Source of the DNA: DASXMT01 sp963812965
Lineage (GTDB): Bacteria > Actinomycetota > Acidimicrobiia > Acidimicrobiales > RAAP-2
NCBI GenBank assembly: GCA_963812965.1
Contig: CAWEXG010000006.1
Coordinates: forward strand, 124,001-188,000
Reading direction: 5' to 3'
DNA: 64,000 nucleotides
Under the pieces are notes generated by a model. The model was not told where the DNA came from. It saw only the letters and a list, made by a program, of their open reading frames with translations, and did not search any database. Positions 17,294-26,534 of this stretch are shown one piece after another. The position numbers and the translations under genes were made by a program. Every line of letters starts with the position of its first letter. Position 1 is the stretch's first letter.

Positions 17294-17860
17294 CTACCGG
17301 AAACGATCCGACTCACCGGGACGACCGGGCATCTCGACAAGAGTACGAGCCCTCCGGAGCGCGCCCTGGAGCGAGTCGTCGGCAGTCGCTGCTGCATCGT
17401 CCCAGGAAAACCAGTCGATCTCCTGGCTCTCGTTGTGAGGAGGTGACGGGTCGGTGTCCGGAGCCACGATCAGGTAACGCACGTCGAGGTGGGTGTGGCC
17501 CCTGGCCGCGTCGTGCACGTCCAGGTGGATCACGATAGGACCGGCCGGCGGATGATCCACCAGGAGTCCGGTCTCTTCCCGGCACTCCCGGACCGCAGCT
17601 TGCTCCGGACGTTCACCGGGCTCGATATGGCCACCCGGCTGCATCCATCGATGTAGGCGCCGGTGTTTCAGGAGTATCACTCCCCGGGAACCGACCACCA
17701 CACCCGAACCGGTGACATGGACGGGCCCGGCAGCCTCGTCGAACGGGTGGCGCAAGCGATTGAGCTCGACCAAGATGGTCTGCTTGGCCTCGGCCTCCCG
17801 ATCGTCGGTGGGAATATGGAACTCGACGGCAGTTCGGAAGCTGTCGACGGGATCATGCAT
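17294..17860 (-). CDS. Nudix hydrolase
   Basis: About 188 residues. The Nudix box is complete: GGHIEPGERPEQAAVRECRE then ETGLLVD, matching GX5EX7REUXEEXGU. Substrates of such pyrophosphohydrolases are nucleoside diphosphates linked to another group; the flanking sequence does not define which. ATG at 17860 (MHDPVDSFRT) or at 17881 (MRDTGGG) are both possible. The frame continues upstream through the WhiB gene but that part is not coding-like. It lies between WhiB and the zinc-ribbon gene on the same strand. Confidence 0.85.
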   Translation of the reverse strand: MHDPVDSFRTAVEFHIPTDDREAEAKQTILVELNRLRHPFDEAAGPVHVTGSGVVVGSRGVILLKHRRLHRWMQPGGHIEPGERPEQAAVRECREETGLLVDHPPAGPIVIHLDVHDAARGHTHLDVRYLIVAPDTDPSPPHNESQEIDWFSWDDAAATADDSLQGALRRARTLVEMPGRPGESDRFR

Positions 17861-17957
17861 GCCTCCGCCGGTATCCCTCATGCTGTGTCCGGCGTCGTCT
17901 GCACACAGCACGACGGAAGGCCGGACATCGCTGATGGTCCGGATCAGCTGACCCGGG

Positions 17958-18188
17958 TCAGGCGGACTTACGGCGTTGCCGATGGATCCGCCGACGCTCC
18001 CGCTCGGTGGCTCCGCCCCAGATGCCTTCTCGCTCCCGATTCGCCAATGCGTGCTCCAGGCATGCCTCACGTACTGCGCACTGGTCGCAGACGGCCTTCG
18101 CTGCGCCGGCCTCCTCTTCGGAGGCCGGATAGAACACGTCTGGGTCGATGCCCCGGCAGGCTGCGTGCTTACGCCAGGTGGCACTCAT
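17958..18188 (-). CDS. whiB: WhiB-family iron-sulfur transcriptional regulator
   Basis: 76 residues. The four [4Fe-4S] ligands are Cys11, Cys34, Cys37 and Cys43 (the CX2CX5C spacing), followed by the G-I-W-G-G turn and a basic C-terminal tail (TERERRRIHRQRRKSA). WhiB proteins are confined to actinobacteria and bind sigma factor region 4. Without orthology mapping I cannot tell which Wbl subfamily. AGGAAG upstream of the ATG gives a reasonable ribosome-binding site. The divergent promoter region with the GNAT gene is about 220 bases. Confidence 0.95.
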   Translation of the reverse strand: MSATWRKHAACRGIDPDVFYPASEEEAGAAKAVCDQCAVREACLEHALANREREGIWGGATERERRRIHRQRRKSA

Positions 18189-18409
18189 GGGAACTTCACT
18201 TCCTAGCTACGACTGGGGATAAGGGTCAGGCCGCCAGGGTTCATCTCAATGACCTGGGAGAATGCGGTCGCTCAGCGAAAAGTGGCGGAACAACCAGTAT
18301 GGACCACCGATCGGGGCGATGTCCATAGTTGGGCCGTCACGCCTTATCATCGCCTCGTGCTCTCAGCAGGCGCCGTGAAGAGCCGAGTGCCCGAGGAGGC
18401 CACGAAGCC

Positions 18410-19174
18410 ATGAATGCCGGCTACTCCCCCTACGACCTGGACCTTCTTCGTAACGAGTTCGGTACCAGCACCAAACTGTGGACCGGCCAGGGGCTCCACC
18501 GGGTCGAAGCGGACCGGTGGATCGCTCTCAGCCACATCCCTGCGGTCGAGCATAACGTCATCGTCTGCCACGGTCCGCACCGCTCGGGCGTGGTAGCCCA
18601 AAGCCTCGAGGACATCCGGCAGGCAAAGGTGCCGGGCATCATCATGCTGGCCGGACGGGCCCTGGAGTCGGCGCAGGTCATGGTGGACGCCGGGTGGACC
18701 TGCATCGGCGAGGGGACTTTCATGGCTCTGGCCGAGCTGCCCACCACGCCGGACCCCGAGGTACGTCGAATGGGCCCCGACGACCTCCCCACCGTGCACG
18801 CCATACTGGCCGAGTCCTTCAGGCAACCTCTGGAGGTGTCCTCTCTGACCGTTCCTGTGGAAGCACTGGCACTGCCGGAAGTCGAGGGGTGGCTGCTCGA
18901 CGCTGAAGGAGGCATCCGCTCGGTGACCGCAGCGGTACAGGTGGACAACGGGGTGTCCATCTGGTCCATGGCCACACCGCTGTCCGATCAGCACCGAGGA
19001 TACGGCCGACGGTTGCTCATCACCGTGTTGGCCCGAGCCGGCGAGAATGGGTGCGACCACTCGACCCTGCTGGCCTCCACTGCCGGCGAGCCCCTGTACC
19101 GGTCGCTGGGCTACGAGGTTCTCGAACACTGGCAGAAGTGGTCCCGACCTCGCTGGGTGCTGGGACAGTCCTGA
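18410..19174 (+). CDS. GNAT-family N-acetyltransferase
   Basis: 254 residues from the ATG at 18410 (MNAGYSPYDLDLL), with GAGGAGG about ten bases upstream; an in-frame TTG further up is less likely. The C-terminal half is a GNAT fold: VRRMGPDDLPTVHAILAESF, then the acetyl-CoA loop SDQHRGYGRRLLITVLA and the closing LYRSLGYEVLEHW. The N-terminal ~115 residues form a separate alpha/beta region seen in two-part acetyltransferases. Acceptor unknown. Confidence 0.82.
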   Translation: MNAGYSPYDLDLLRNEFGTSTKLWTGQGLHRVEADRWIALSHIPAVEHNVIVCHGPHRSGVVAQSLEDIRQAKVPGIIMLAGRALESAQVMVDAGWTCIGEGTFMALAELPTTPDPEVRRMGPDDLPTVHAILAESFRQPLEVSSLTVPVEALALPEVEGWLLDAEGGIRSVTAAVQVDNGVSIWSMATPLSDQHRGYGRRLLITVLARAGENGCDHSTLLASTAGEPLYRSLGYEVLEHWQKWSRPRWVLGQS

Positions 19175-19208
19175 CCACTGCCGCGTCACAACGGCCGGCG
19201 CGGCACCG

Positions 19209-20480
19209 CTACGACCGTACAGCCAGCGCCTGGTCGATGTCGTCGATGAGATCGTCTATGTGCTCGATCCCTACCGAGAGCCGGATCATGTCGGGCGTCA
19301 CCCCCACCGCTGCCTGCTCCTCCGGCGTCAACTGCCGATGGGTGGTCGAGGCCGGGTGGGCCACCAGTGACTTCACGTCGCCCAGGTTCACCAGCCGTTT
19401 GAACAGCTCCACCTTGTCGAAGAAGCGAATGGCGGCATCGTAACCACCGGTCGGTCCAAAGGTGAGGATCGACGGGCACCGGCCGTGCAGGTACCGCTCG
19501 ACGAGCTGGTGCGATGGGTGATCGTCGAATCCGGCGTAGTTGACCCAGGCCACCCGGGTGTCTCTGGCCAGGTACTCGGCCACTGCCCGGGCATTGGCAG
19601 CGTGACGTTCCAGTCGAACGCTCAGGGTCTCCAGTCCCTGCAGGATCAGGAACGCGTTCACGGGGGCAAGAGCAGGACCGCGATTGCGGAGCCCGACCGT
19701 CCGGCAACGTACGGCGTAGGGGGCCTCGGGGAAGTCCGATGTGTACACCACCCCGTGGAATGCCAGCTCGGGCTGGGTCAGCATCGGGAACCGTTCAGGG
19801 TGGTCCGCCCACGGGAACCGACCACCATCGATGATGATCCCGCCCAACGTGGTCCCGTGACCCCCGATGAACTTCGTCAGGGAGTGGATCACCACGTCGG
19901 CACCGTGCTCGATGGGCTTGAGCAGCATCGGTGTCGCCACTGTGTTGTCCACGATGAGGGGCACGCCGTGGGCGTGGGCAACGGCGCTGACCGCCTCGAT
20001 GTCCACGATGTTGCCGGCAGGGTTACCGATGCTCTCGCAGAAGACGGCTCTGGTGTCGTCGTCGATCAGGGGCCCGATCGAGGTGGCCTGATCATCAGGT
20101 GCGAACCGCACCTCGATCCCTTCCTCCGCCAGTCCGTGGGCGAACAAGGTGTACGTGGCGCCGTACAGCTGGGGAGCACTCACGATGTTGGTGCCCACCG
20201 TGGCCACGTTCCGCACCGACAGGTGGACGGCTGCCATGCCCGAGCTCACGGTGAGGGCGCCGGACCCGCCCTCGAGAGCGGCCATACGTTTCTCCAGCAC
20301 CTCGTTGGTGGGGTTGACCACTCGGTTGTAGTGGTACCCGGGTATCTCCAGATCGAAAACGGCACCAGCATGGTCAGCGCTCTCGAACTCGTGGGCCACG
20401 GTTTGGTAGATGGGCACGGCGACGGCGTGGGTCGCATCACCCGCATACCCACCGTGGATGGCTGTGGTCTCGTCACGCAC
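19209..20480 (-). CDS. metY: O-acetylhomoserine aminocarboxypropyltransferase-like PLP enzyme (MetY/Cys-Met family)
   Basis: 423 residues from a GTG with GAGGA eight bases upstream. Family landmarks are present: PIYQTVAHEFESADHAG, the YNRVVNPTNEVLEKRMAALEGG segment, the PLP-Lys region IHSLTKFIGGHGTTLGG, and VAHPASTTHRQLTPEEQ before the C-terminus RLSVGIEHIDDLIDDI. MetY enzymes exchange the acyl group of O-acyl-homoserine for sulfide or another nucleophile (gamma-replacement). It is the last gene of the carrier-protein operon, 79 bases after the MetA-like gene. Either it makes homocysteine, or it makes an unusual gamma-substituted amino acid for the operon product; the second is inference. Confidence 0.9.
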   Translation of the reverse strand: MRDETTAIHGGYAGDATHAVAVPIYQTVAHEFESADHAGAVFDLEIPGYHYNRVVNPTNEVLEKRMAALEGGSGALTVSSGMAAVHLSVRNVATVGTNIVSAPQLYGATYTLFAHGLAEEGIEVRFAPDDQATSIGPLIDDDTRAVFCESIGNPAGNIVDIEAVSAVAHAHGVPLIVDNTVATPMLLKPIEHGADVVIHSLTKFIGGHGTTLGGIIIDGGRFPWADHPERFPMLTQPELAFHGVVYTSDFPEAPYAVRCRTVGLRNRGPALAPVNAFLILQGLETLSVRLERHAANARAVAEYLARDTRVAWVNYAGFDDHPSHQLVERYLHGRCPSILTFGPTGGYDAAIRFFDKVELFKRLVNLGDVKSLVAHPASTTHRQLTPEEQAAVGVTPDMIRLSVGIEHIDDLIDDIDQALAVRS

Positions 20481-20559
20481 TGACGTATCCTCGCACGCGG
20501 AGGTACAAAGAGGCCCAGATGAACGTCTTCCTGGTCCGTCCAGCCTCTCCGCGGGCGTC

Positions 20560-21561
20560 TCAGCTCGCCCGCGCGCTCACCCGAAGCTGCTTCCGGTGCT
20601 GCACCTCGTCCAACCAGTTGCCCGCCAGCCGCTCCATCGGGCGATGCCAGTCTGTAGCGATGCCGGCAGACACCGCCTCGAAGGGGAACCGTTCCATGAG
20701 CGCCAGAGTGGGAGCGCCGGCAGTGGCTTCCCGTTTGAACTCCTGGAGTAGCTCCACCGCTTCCAGCGCCAGATAGCCGACCGGGATCCGTGGGTAGGTG
20801 GTCGACTGCCGCCCGAGATAGCGACGCACATCCCGTCGGTACTCCCGGAGCAGTGTGGCGGACGAATACTCGGGATGGCCCTGGGAGAGCACGAAGAGAC
20901 ACCCGCGATCCCTCTGGGCCACGGTCCAACCGACCTTGGCCGACGACAGCAACACCGTGTAGCCGTGCTTCTCGATGACGTGAGCCGGCACGTCGTGGAG
21001 TCGTGAGTGCGGGAACCCGACCGTACCCACGTTGCGCATCAACGGGTGCGCGCTGTTCACCGTCTGCGGGTATACACCGCTGTACTTGCTTCGAAGGCGT
21101 GTGCGGGTCATGCCGTCGAGCCCGAGGAGGGCAGCGTGAGCTGCCAGACACGACAGCAACGCCGACCGCACTGATACCTCAGCCCATTGGAGAAGACCGT
21201 CGAGGTGCTCCCAGTACGGCTCGTCTCGCAGATCGGGGCAGAGCGGCTCGGTGCCCGTCACGATCAGAGCGTCAGGCGGGCGGGCGTAGAGAGCATGAAG
21301 TGGTTCGTACCCTCCCGAGATCAGACGACGAGTGAACGTGCTGCGGGAAACGCCGGGCATCGTGTACCGGCGAAGGTTGACGTTGCGGGTGCCTGATCCG
21401 GCATGGAGGAAACGGACGAACTGCCGCTCGGTCGTCTCGAAGGCAGCGTCGGGCATGATGTTTACCAAAGCCACCTCGATCGACGCGATACCGCCGTCGC
21501 CATCGTCATCTCGGCGTGAGCGCCAGAGACTGCGTGCTGGGGGTATCACGGTGACAGTCAT
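20560..21561 (-). CDS. metA: Divergent homoserine O-acyltransferase, MetA (GATase-fold) family
   Basis: 333 residues. The triad is conserved with family spacing: Cys138 in LLSCLAAHAALLG, His229 and Glu231 in SQGHPEY. The N-terminal VALVNIMPDAAFETTERQFVRFL and the substrate segment RTRLRSKYSGVYP are also MetA-like. It differs from standard MetA at the nucleophile elbow (CLAAHAAL rather than the CWAVQAAL I recall for E. coli) and in the acyl-CoA specificity loop (TGTEPLCPDLRDEPYW). It may therefore use another acyl group or acceptor. The ATG overlaps the ATP-grasp stop by four bases, which ties it to the carrier-protein operon rather than to a stand-alone methionine locus. Confidence 0.82.
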   Translation of the reverse strand: MTVTVIPPARSLWRSRRDDDGDGGIASIEVALVNIMPDAAFETTERQFVRFLHAGSGTRNVNLRRYTMPGVSRSTFTRRLISGGYEPLHALYARPPDALIVTGTEPLCPDLRDEPYWEHLDGLLQWAEVSVRSALLSCLAAHAALLGLDGMTRTRLRSKYSGVYPQTVNSAHPLMRNVGTVGFPHSRLHDVPAHVIEKHGYTVLLSSAKVGWTVAQRDRGCLFVLSQGHPEYSSATLLREYRRDVRRYLGRQSTTYPRIPVGYLALEAVELLQEFKREATAGAPTLALMERFPFEAVSAGIATDWHRPMERLAGNWLDEVQHRKQLRVSARAS

Positions 21562-22856
21562 GCCACGCCCCTATGCGACCGCTTGTCGTGGACGTAGCTG
21601 ACATCCACGGCGTTGTACACCTGACGGTTGATATGGAGTACCCCGTCATAGTCCGGCGCGGAGCCCACCAACGAGAAGATGTAGGAACGCGTCCCGTCAT
21701 CGCTGTTGATCGGCTTGTCCGGACTGGCGTGGGTGCTCACAGAGGTCACGCCAGGAAGAGAGCCGACCTGACTGAGACCGGTGATGGACAGCAATCGGGA
21801 TGCCGAGACCGGCGGCTGATAGAACAGACGGAAACCCACCTTGTCGCAGTGGACCGGTCCGTCCACCTCGATGTGCTCTCCCAGGGCCAGTCGGAGGGCC
21901 AGTCCCAACAGGTCGACATCGCTGCAGAGTCCCAGCATGTCGGGGACGCCGCCGCCCAGCCTGCCGTTGACCTCGATGACCCGGGGACCGTCGGGAGTCA
22001 ACTTGATCTCGGTGTGCACGCAGCCGGTCCGCACCTCGAGCGCCTCCAGCGCGGCGGTAGCCATGGCCAAGACGGCAGCGGCGTCGCTACCCAGATCGGC
22101 AGGAATGAAGAAGCCGGTTTCCCGGAACGGCTCCGCCGGATGCAGCCGCCCGGTGGTGGCCACGTGGCTGATGCGCCCATCGGAGACCAGGCTCTCCACA
22201 GAGACGTAGTCGGCAAACGGCTGGCGCAAGGCGGTGTCCGTGCTGGGGAGGTACTCCTCGACGATCATGGCCTCGTCGTCGTTGCCCTGTTCGGCAAGCC
22301 GGGCGAGTAGCGCCGTCAGCTCCACGGCGTCATTGACCCGAAACGTGTGCCAACTGCCCGATGCCTGACGAGGCTTCACGATGGCCGGATAACTCACCTC
22401 ACCGGCCACGATCTGGACCCGATCCTGATCCTGCCGGGAGGGGAGATCCCAATACCGGGGGACGGGCAGACCACCGACTCGGAGCGCTTCACGCTGGTAC
22501 AGCTTGTCGGCCAGTCGTTGAGCCACTATCGGCCGGTGGAACGGCAGGTCGAGGGCTTCAGCCAGTAGGGAAAGGGAGATCAGGTCGTCGTCACGAAATG
22601 CGAGGATGCCATCGGGACGGTAGGCCCTGACCGCTCGGGCCGCCTCGTCAGGGGCCATCTGCCCGATATCAAGCATGGTGCCGAAACGCTTCAGCAGCTT
22701 TCCCACCGCCACGATCTCCGGATCGCGCCCGTCGACCAGCCATAAGAGGTCGCACTGGTCCGCAGCTGCAGCGGCTAGCTGGATGGGTGGGATCGACCGG
22801 TAACCGTGAGCCACGGCGAGCAGCGGTCGCTTCCGAGTCGGTGGTGAGTGCATCAT
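21558..22856 (-). CDS. ATP-grasp carboxylate-amine ligase-like enzyme
   Basis: About 432 residues from the ATG at 22856, which overlaps the FAD gene stop as ATGA. ATP-grasp features are a Lys in YPAIVKPRQASGSWHTF, EEYLPSTD, and metal-binding GCVHTEIKLTPDGPRVIEVNGRLGGG with Glu and Asn. An N-terminal Rossmann-like part (LLWLVDGRDPEIVAVGKLLKRFG) and a C-terminal domain with FYQPPVSASRLLSITGL resemble peptide-forming ATP-grasp ligases (dipeptide or antibiotic synthesis types). It probably joins an amino acid amine to a carboxylate by an acyl phosphate. Substrates are unknown. Confidence 0.82.
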   Translation of the reverse strand: MMHSPPTRKRPLLAVAHGYRSIPPIQLAAAAADQCDLLWLVDGRDPEIVAVGKLLKRFGTMLDIGQMAPDEAARAVRAYRPDGILAFRDDDLISLSLLAEALDLPFHRPIVAQRLADKLYQREALRVGGLPVPRYWDLPSRQDQDRVQIVAGEVSYPAIVKPRQASGSWHTFRVNDAVELTALLARLAEQGNDDEAMIVEEYLPSTDTALRQPFADYVSVESLVSDGRISHVATTGRLHPAEPFRETGFFIPADLGSDAAAVLAMATAALEALEVRTGCVHTEIKLTPDGPRVIEVNGRLGGGVPDMLGLCSDVDLLGLALRLALGEHIEVDGPVHCDKVGFRLFYQPPVSASRLLSITGLSQVGSLPGVTSVSTHASPDKPINSDDGTRSYIFSLVGSAPDYDGVLHINRQVYNAVDVSYVHDKRSHRGVA

Positions 22857-24673
22857 GCCGAACGACTCACGATCTGGTCGATGCAGACGTCGGCATCGAT
22901 GAAAGGGCGCACCAGGCTGTGCGGGGAGGGGATGTAGGCGGTGTGATAGCGCACCCCTTCGGCCAGGGCTCCGAAGACCCACAGTCGATCCTCTGGCTCA
23001 CCCATGGCGTTGATGGGATGAAAGTCATCCGAGAGGTCGACGCTTCCCAGACTGTTCTCGTTGTGGCAGAGCTGGCGAATGCGCCCATGGCCGTAGAGGC
23101 GGGACAGGAGTGGAGACGCCGACCGATGGGTGGTCGGGTCGTCAAGGTGACCTTCGATCAACCAGTCGATACGTTCGAGATGAGGTCGGCACAGTCGTTG
23201 CGAGTGCACCACGAACCCATCACCGTCGGGCCGCACGCTGGGCGAGGGCCCGAACGGCATCCGGACCACCTCAGCGTCGATCAAAGCTAGGAGCTGCTCG
23301 GATCGATGTACCGGTGGACCAGCCGTGATCCGAGCCATCCGACCGCGGATGTTGGACTGGAAGTCGATATGTGACGGCAGCGTGAGACCACCGAACTCGA
23401 CGACCGACCGTATGTCGTCCCGTAGGATGCGAAGGACCTCATACGCTGCCTTGAGCGGGCTGGCACCTCCAGGCACCAGGGCCGCATCGACATCGGTCTC
23501 CAGGAAACGGTAGACCTCGGCTTCATAGTCCTTCGGGCTCAGGAACTCCTGGCCCTCCCCGACGAACAGATGGCTGGCGGCGTCGAAACTGCCGTAACGC
23601 TCGGCATACTCGGCGACAGCTGCGCCGAAACGTCCAGATCCCCATGCCTGGGCCAGACGCTCGGTCACCGCATGAGAGGCGTCGGTGCTATCGGCCAAGA
23701 ACGCCGACTGGGCGTAGAAGCGAACCTCCATCTCGGCGAAGAGCATCGGCAACAGATCCGACCGGGCGTTGACTCGTCGTCGCTGACCTGCTGCTCGAAG
23801 ATCGGCAATGGCCGCCGGTGTACAGATGACTGGCTGGTAGCCACCGTTGGTACCAGCAGTGCCGATCGACTTCGCACAGTAGGGGTACCCCGAGCGGGAG
23901 AACATGACGATGGACGGCTCGGTCCCGCTCGGGTGGTAGCGAAGACGCCCGGTCTCACGGGTGAACGTCCCACCTCGTCCGGTGGTGAGCGCGGTGAGCA
24001 CGTCGATCGCCACCAGGCCCATGCCCTCGATGCCGACCGTCGTCTCAACAGAAAGCGACGTGACGTACGAATCGACCGGGTATGGCCTCAACCGGTTCGG
24101 GCTGGTCCTCGAGCTCGATTGCGTGTTGGGGGTGTGACCAGTGGTGATGATCACGTCATCAACATCGAGCGAGGTGCCGTCGGCCAGGTGCAGCCGTTCA
24201 TGACCGTCACCCAGCGACTCCACATCGACCGCACAGGTGGCGTAGTGGACGATGTTCAGGGTCGTTCGCGCCTCGTCCCGAAGGACCCGGTAGAACCACT
24301 CGAGGTACTCACCCATCAAGCGGCGTGGGAGGAAGTCGTGGGGGGTAATGGCCCGACCAGACGTGGTGATCTCGCACTGGTCGCCCACCCACCGATATCC
24401 CCGGGCCGTGGCCCACTCGAAGAAGCCGGAGCCGGACCGGCTCCCATCGACCTGCTCGGGGAACGGGTACATCGAATGCAGACCGCACGGCGTGTTGAGG
24501 AGGAGATAGTCCGGCTGGTCACCGGCGTAGATGCCGGATCCCGGGGTTCCTGGCTCGATGATGTGCACCGTGGTCGGAGAACCGGCGCGATCCGACGAGC
24601 GTGCCGAGTGGACCATCCGCTCCAGCACGCTCAGCCCCCATGGGCCCAGGCCAACAATCGCCGCTTCAGTCAT
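22853..24673 (-). CDS. FAD/NAD(P)-binding oxidoreductase (PF13454-like)
   Basis: 606 residues. An N-terminal dinucleotide fold AAIVGLGPWGLSVLERMVHSA starts at residue 4, then IIEPGTPGSGIYAGDQPDYLLLNTP, and a second nucleotide segment DDVIITTGHTP. This matches the long FAD-NAD(P) family PF13454 found in secondary-metabolite and siderophore loci. The reaction is unknown; an N-hydroxylase or amine oxidase role is possible but not supported by a diagnostic motif. ATG overlaps the hydrolase stop by four bases. Confidence 0.8.
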   Translation of the reverse strand: MTEAAIVGLGPWGLSVLERMVHSARSSDRAGSPTTVHIIEPGTPGSGIYAGDQPDYLLLNTPCGLHSMYPFPEQVDGSRSGSGFFEWATARGYRWVGDQCEITTSGRAITPHDFLPRRLMGEYLEWFYRVLRDEARTTLNIVHYATCAVDVESLGDGHERLHLADGTSLDVDDVIITTGHTPNTQSSSRTSPNRLRPYPVDSYVTSLSVETTVGIEGMGLVAIDVLTALTTGRGGTFTRETGRLRYHPSGTEPSIVMFSRSGYPYCAKSIGTAGTNGGYQPVICTPAAIADLRAAGQRRRVNARSDLLPMLFAEMEVRFYAQSAFLADSTDASHAVTERLAQAWGSGRFGAAVAEYAERYGSFDAASHLFVGEGQEFLSPKDYEAEVYRFLETDVDAALVPGGASPLKAAYEVLRILRDDIRSVVEFGGLTLPSHIDFQSNIRGRMARITAGPPVHRSEQLLALIDAEVVRMPFGPSPSVRPDGDGFVVHSQRLCRPHLERIDWLIEGHLDDPTTHRSASPLLSRLYGHGRIRQLCHNENSLGSVDLSDDFHPINAMGEPEDRLWVFGALAEGVRYHTAYIPSPHSLVRPFIDADVCIDQIVSRSA

Positions 24674-26534
24674 CCTTCTCCTTCGGAAGTTCCCACCGAC
24701 AACGCGTAGGCCTCATCGACGCGTGTGGTCATGAACGCCTCGGCGCTGCGGCTCGTCAGATCCGACACGTACGGGTCATCGATAACCAGCGTCGGTGTCG
24801 GTACCGGTGCTGATGCAGATGTCGATATTGATGCTGATGCCGGTGCTGGTGCCGGTGGACCGAAGCGGTCCACCAGGTGATCGGTGACCATGGTGATCAC
24901 CTGCTCCCGGTGCTCGGAGTGGAGCAGGGCGTGGTCGAGGCCGGGGATCATGGTGATCCGCAGCTGGCCGGCGGCGATCAATGCCGAACGAGTCCGTTCG
25001 CTGCCTTCGAGGAGAGGGCGCATCTCGTCCTCGCCACCCACGCACAGCGCGTCCACACCGCTGGTCGTGAACTCCCCCAGCCAGCTCGAGGGTGAGCGAT
25101 CCCCACCCAAGGCGTTGGCACACCGCCATGCGAGCGAGCGCAAAGACCGACGAAGCCCCGAAAAAGGGATCATGCGGTAGGCACGAACGGCAGAATTGAC
25201 CGGTCGATTGATCCTGCGACGAGGATCGATCGGACCGTTCGCTGTTTCCGGCGGGACAAATCGGAATGCTGGATTGATGACACAGGCGCCTCTGAGCGAA
25301 AGGAGCAGGGCGCTCTCAAGAGCCAGGTAACCCCCGGAGCAGAGCCCGACCAAGATCACATTGCTCGGATCACCGGGTGAGAGTGCAGCGGCCACGTCGG
25401 CAACGTCGTCGAGAGCTTCCGGAGCGAAGGTCACCTGAAATGGCTGACCGTCATGGACCGGGCTGTCACCCATCCCACTCAGGTCCAATCGAACAGTGCG
25501 CAGACCGGCATCCGCCAGCCGACGAGCCATCTGCACCCACATTCGGTTGGGTCCCGCATGCCACTCCTTGCCCGTATTGACCATCAAGACCGTCGGACTC
25601 GACGCGGGTATGGGGAGTAGTGGTGAGGTCTCGATCCCGAACAGCCCGATCGGTTCGAAGCGAACGCATCGCTCCGTGAACGAATGCTGTCCCGAGCTGG
25701 CGAAGATCGTTCTACCTCCTGCCGGCTCGCTGACCTCATGCCGAGGCCCTGTCACCACGTTGCCTAGCCACGTCGTGATCGCATCGATGCTCTCGACGGG
25801 GACGCGGGCACGACCGGGCTCCACATCGATCAGCTCGGCTTGGTCCGGAGCGTCCATCCACTCCACTGCCGGTACCGACAGTTCATCTCTCGCCCAGGCT
25901 GGTACTGAGATATCCGGTCGGCTCAAGACCAAGACCCGACCATTCGGACAGATGTCACCAGTGGGCATGCGGAAGCCCTTGAGCTCGTTGACGGTGTCAG
26001 CCTGGTACAAGTACCCAGGGAGCTCGCTTGCCCCGTCCTGGTGCTCGGTCGGACCGAACCGCAGCAGGCTGGTGGCTCGCTGTTCCTTCACAAAGCCGCT
26101 TCCGGACCAGCACGGATCCCACAGCACCAGCCCGTCGATGGCACTGAGGTGCCGACTGGCCGCCGCTGCGAGCAGGGCCCCCATGCGCATACCCACCAGC
26201 GCCACCGATCGAGCTCCCGACTGACGGGCGAGGGTGACAGCGTGACCGATGCTGCTCAACCACTGATCCACGCGAGCCGGATCACCGTCGTCTCCGGCCG
26301 AATCACCGGTTCCGTCGTAGTCGAACCTCACGACCGTCAACCCTTCGCCGCCAGGTTTTCGGCCAGTTGTCGGAAAGTGAAGTGCGCGCTGGTGAGCTCT
26401 CTCGCCAACGGGGGGCACAGCACGACCGCGCCGGTTGACCACCCGTCGGACGGCGTATGCAGCCATCCGAAGAGTGGGCGTTCGGCGGGTCCGAACCACA
26501 GTGCCCGAGCAGTCGGCGTCGTCGTATCGCTCAT
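24670..26534 (-). CDS. Fused double alpha/beta hydrolase (XrtA-associated hydrolase-like), one frameshift near 26341
   Basis: About 620 residues after repairing a missing base between QLAENLAAKG and LTVVRFDYDGTGDSAG. Domain 1 has the elbow LVGMRMGALLAAA, with Arg where the nucleophilic Ser should be, and no clear catalytic His, so it is probably non-catalytic. Domain 2 has LVGLCSGGYLALESA, with Cys as nucleophile, plus Asp in VGGEDEM and His in GLDHALL. From memory the Arg form matches exosortase-A-associated hydrolase 2 and the Cys form hydrolase 1; here they are fused. A Cys nucleophile fits acyl transfer from a thioester. A Pro/Ala/Ser dipeptide linker and a 40-residue tail end the protein. 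Both ends overlap neighbours by four bases. Confidence 0.75.

Noticed and set aside
19485..20483. 332-residue plus-strand open frame
   Set aside because: Antisense to the MetY-like gene, which is well supported.
20481..20559. Possible SAM riboswitch between the MetA-like and MetY-like genes
   Set aside because: I looked for S-box or SAM-II/IV conserved cores and see none in the short gap; only a normal GTG with GAGGA.
26330..26350. Programmed -1 frameshift in the hydrolase gene
   Set aside because: AAGGGTTGA is not a classic slippery heptamer, and unrelated genes show similar one-base breaks.
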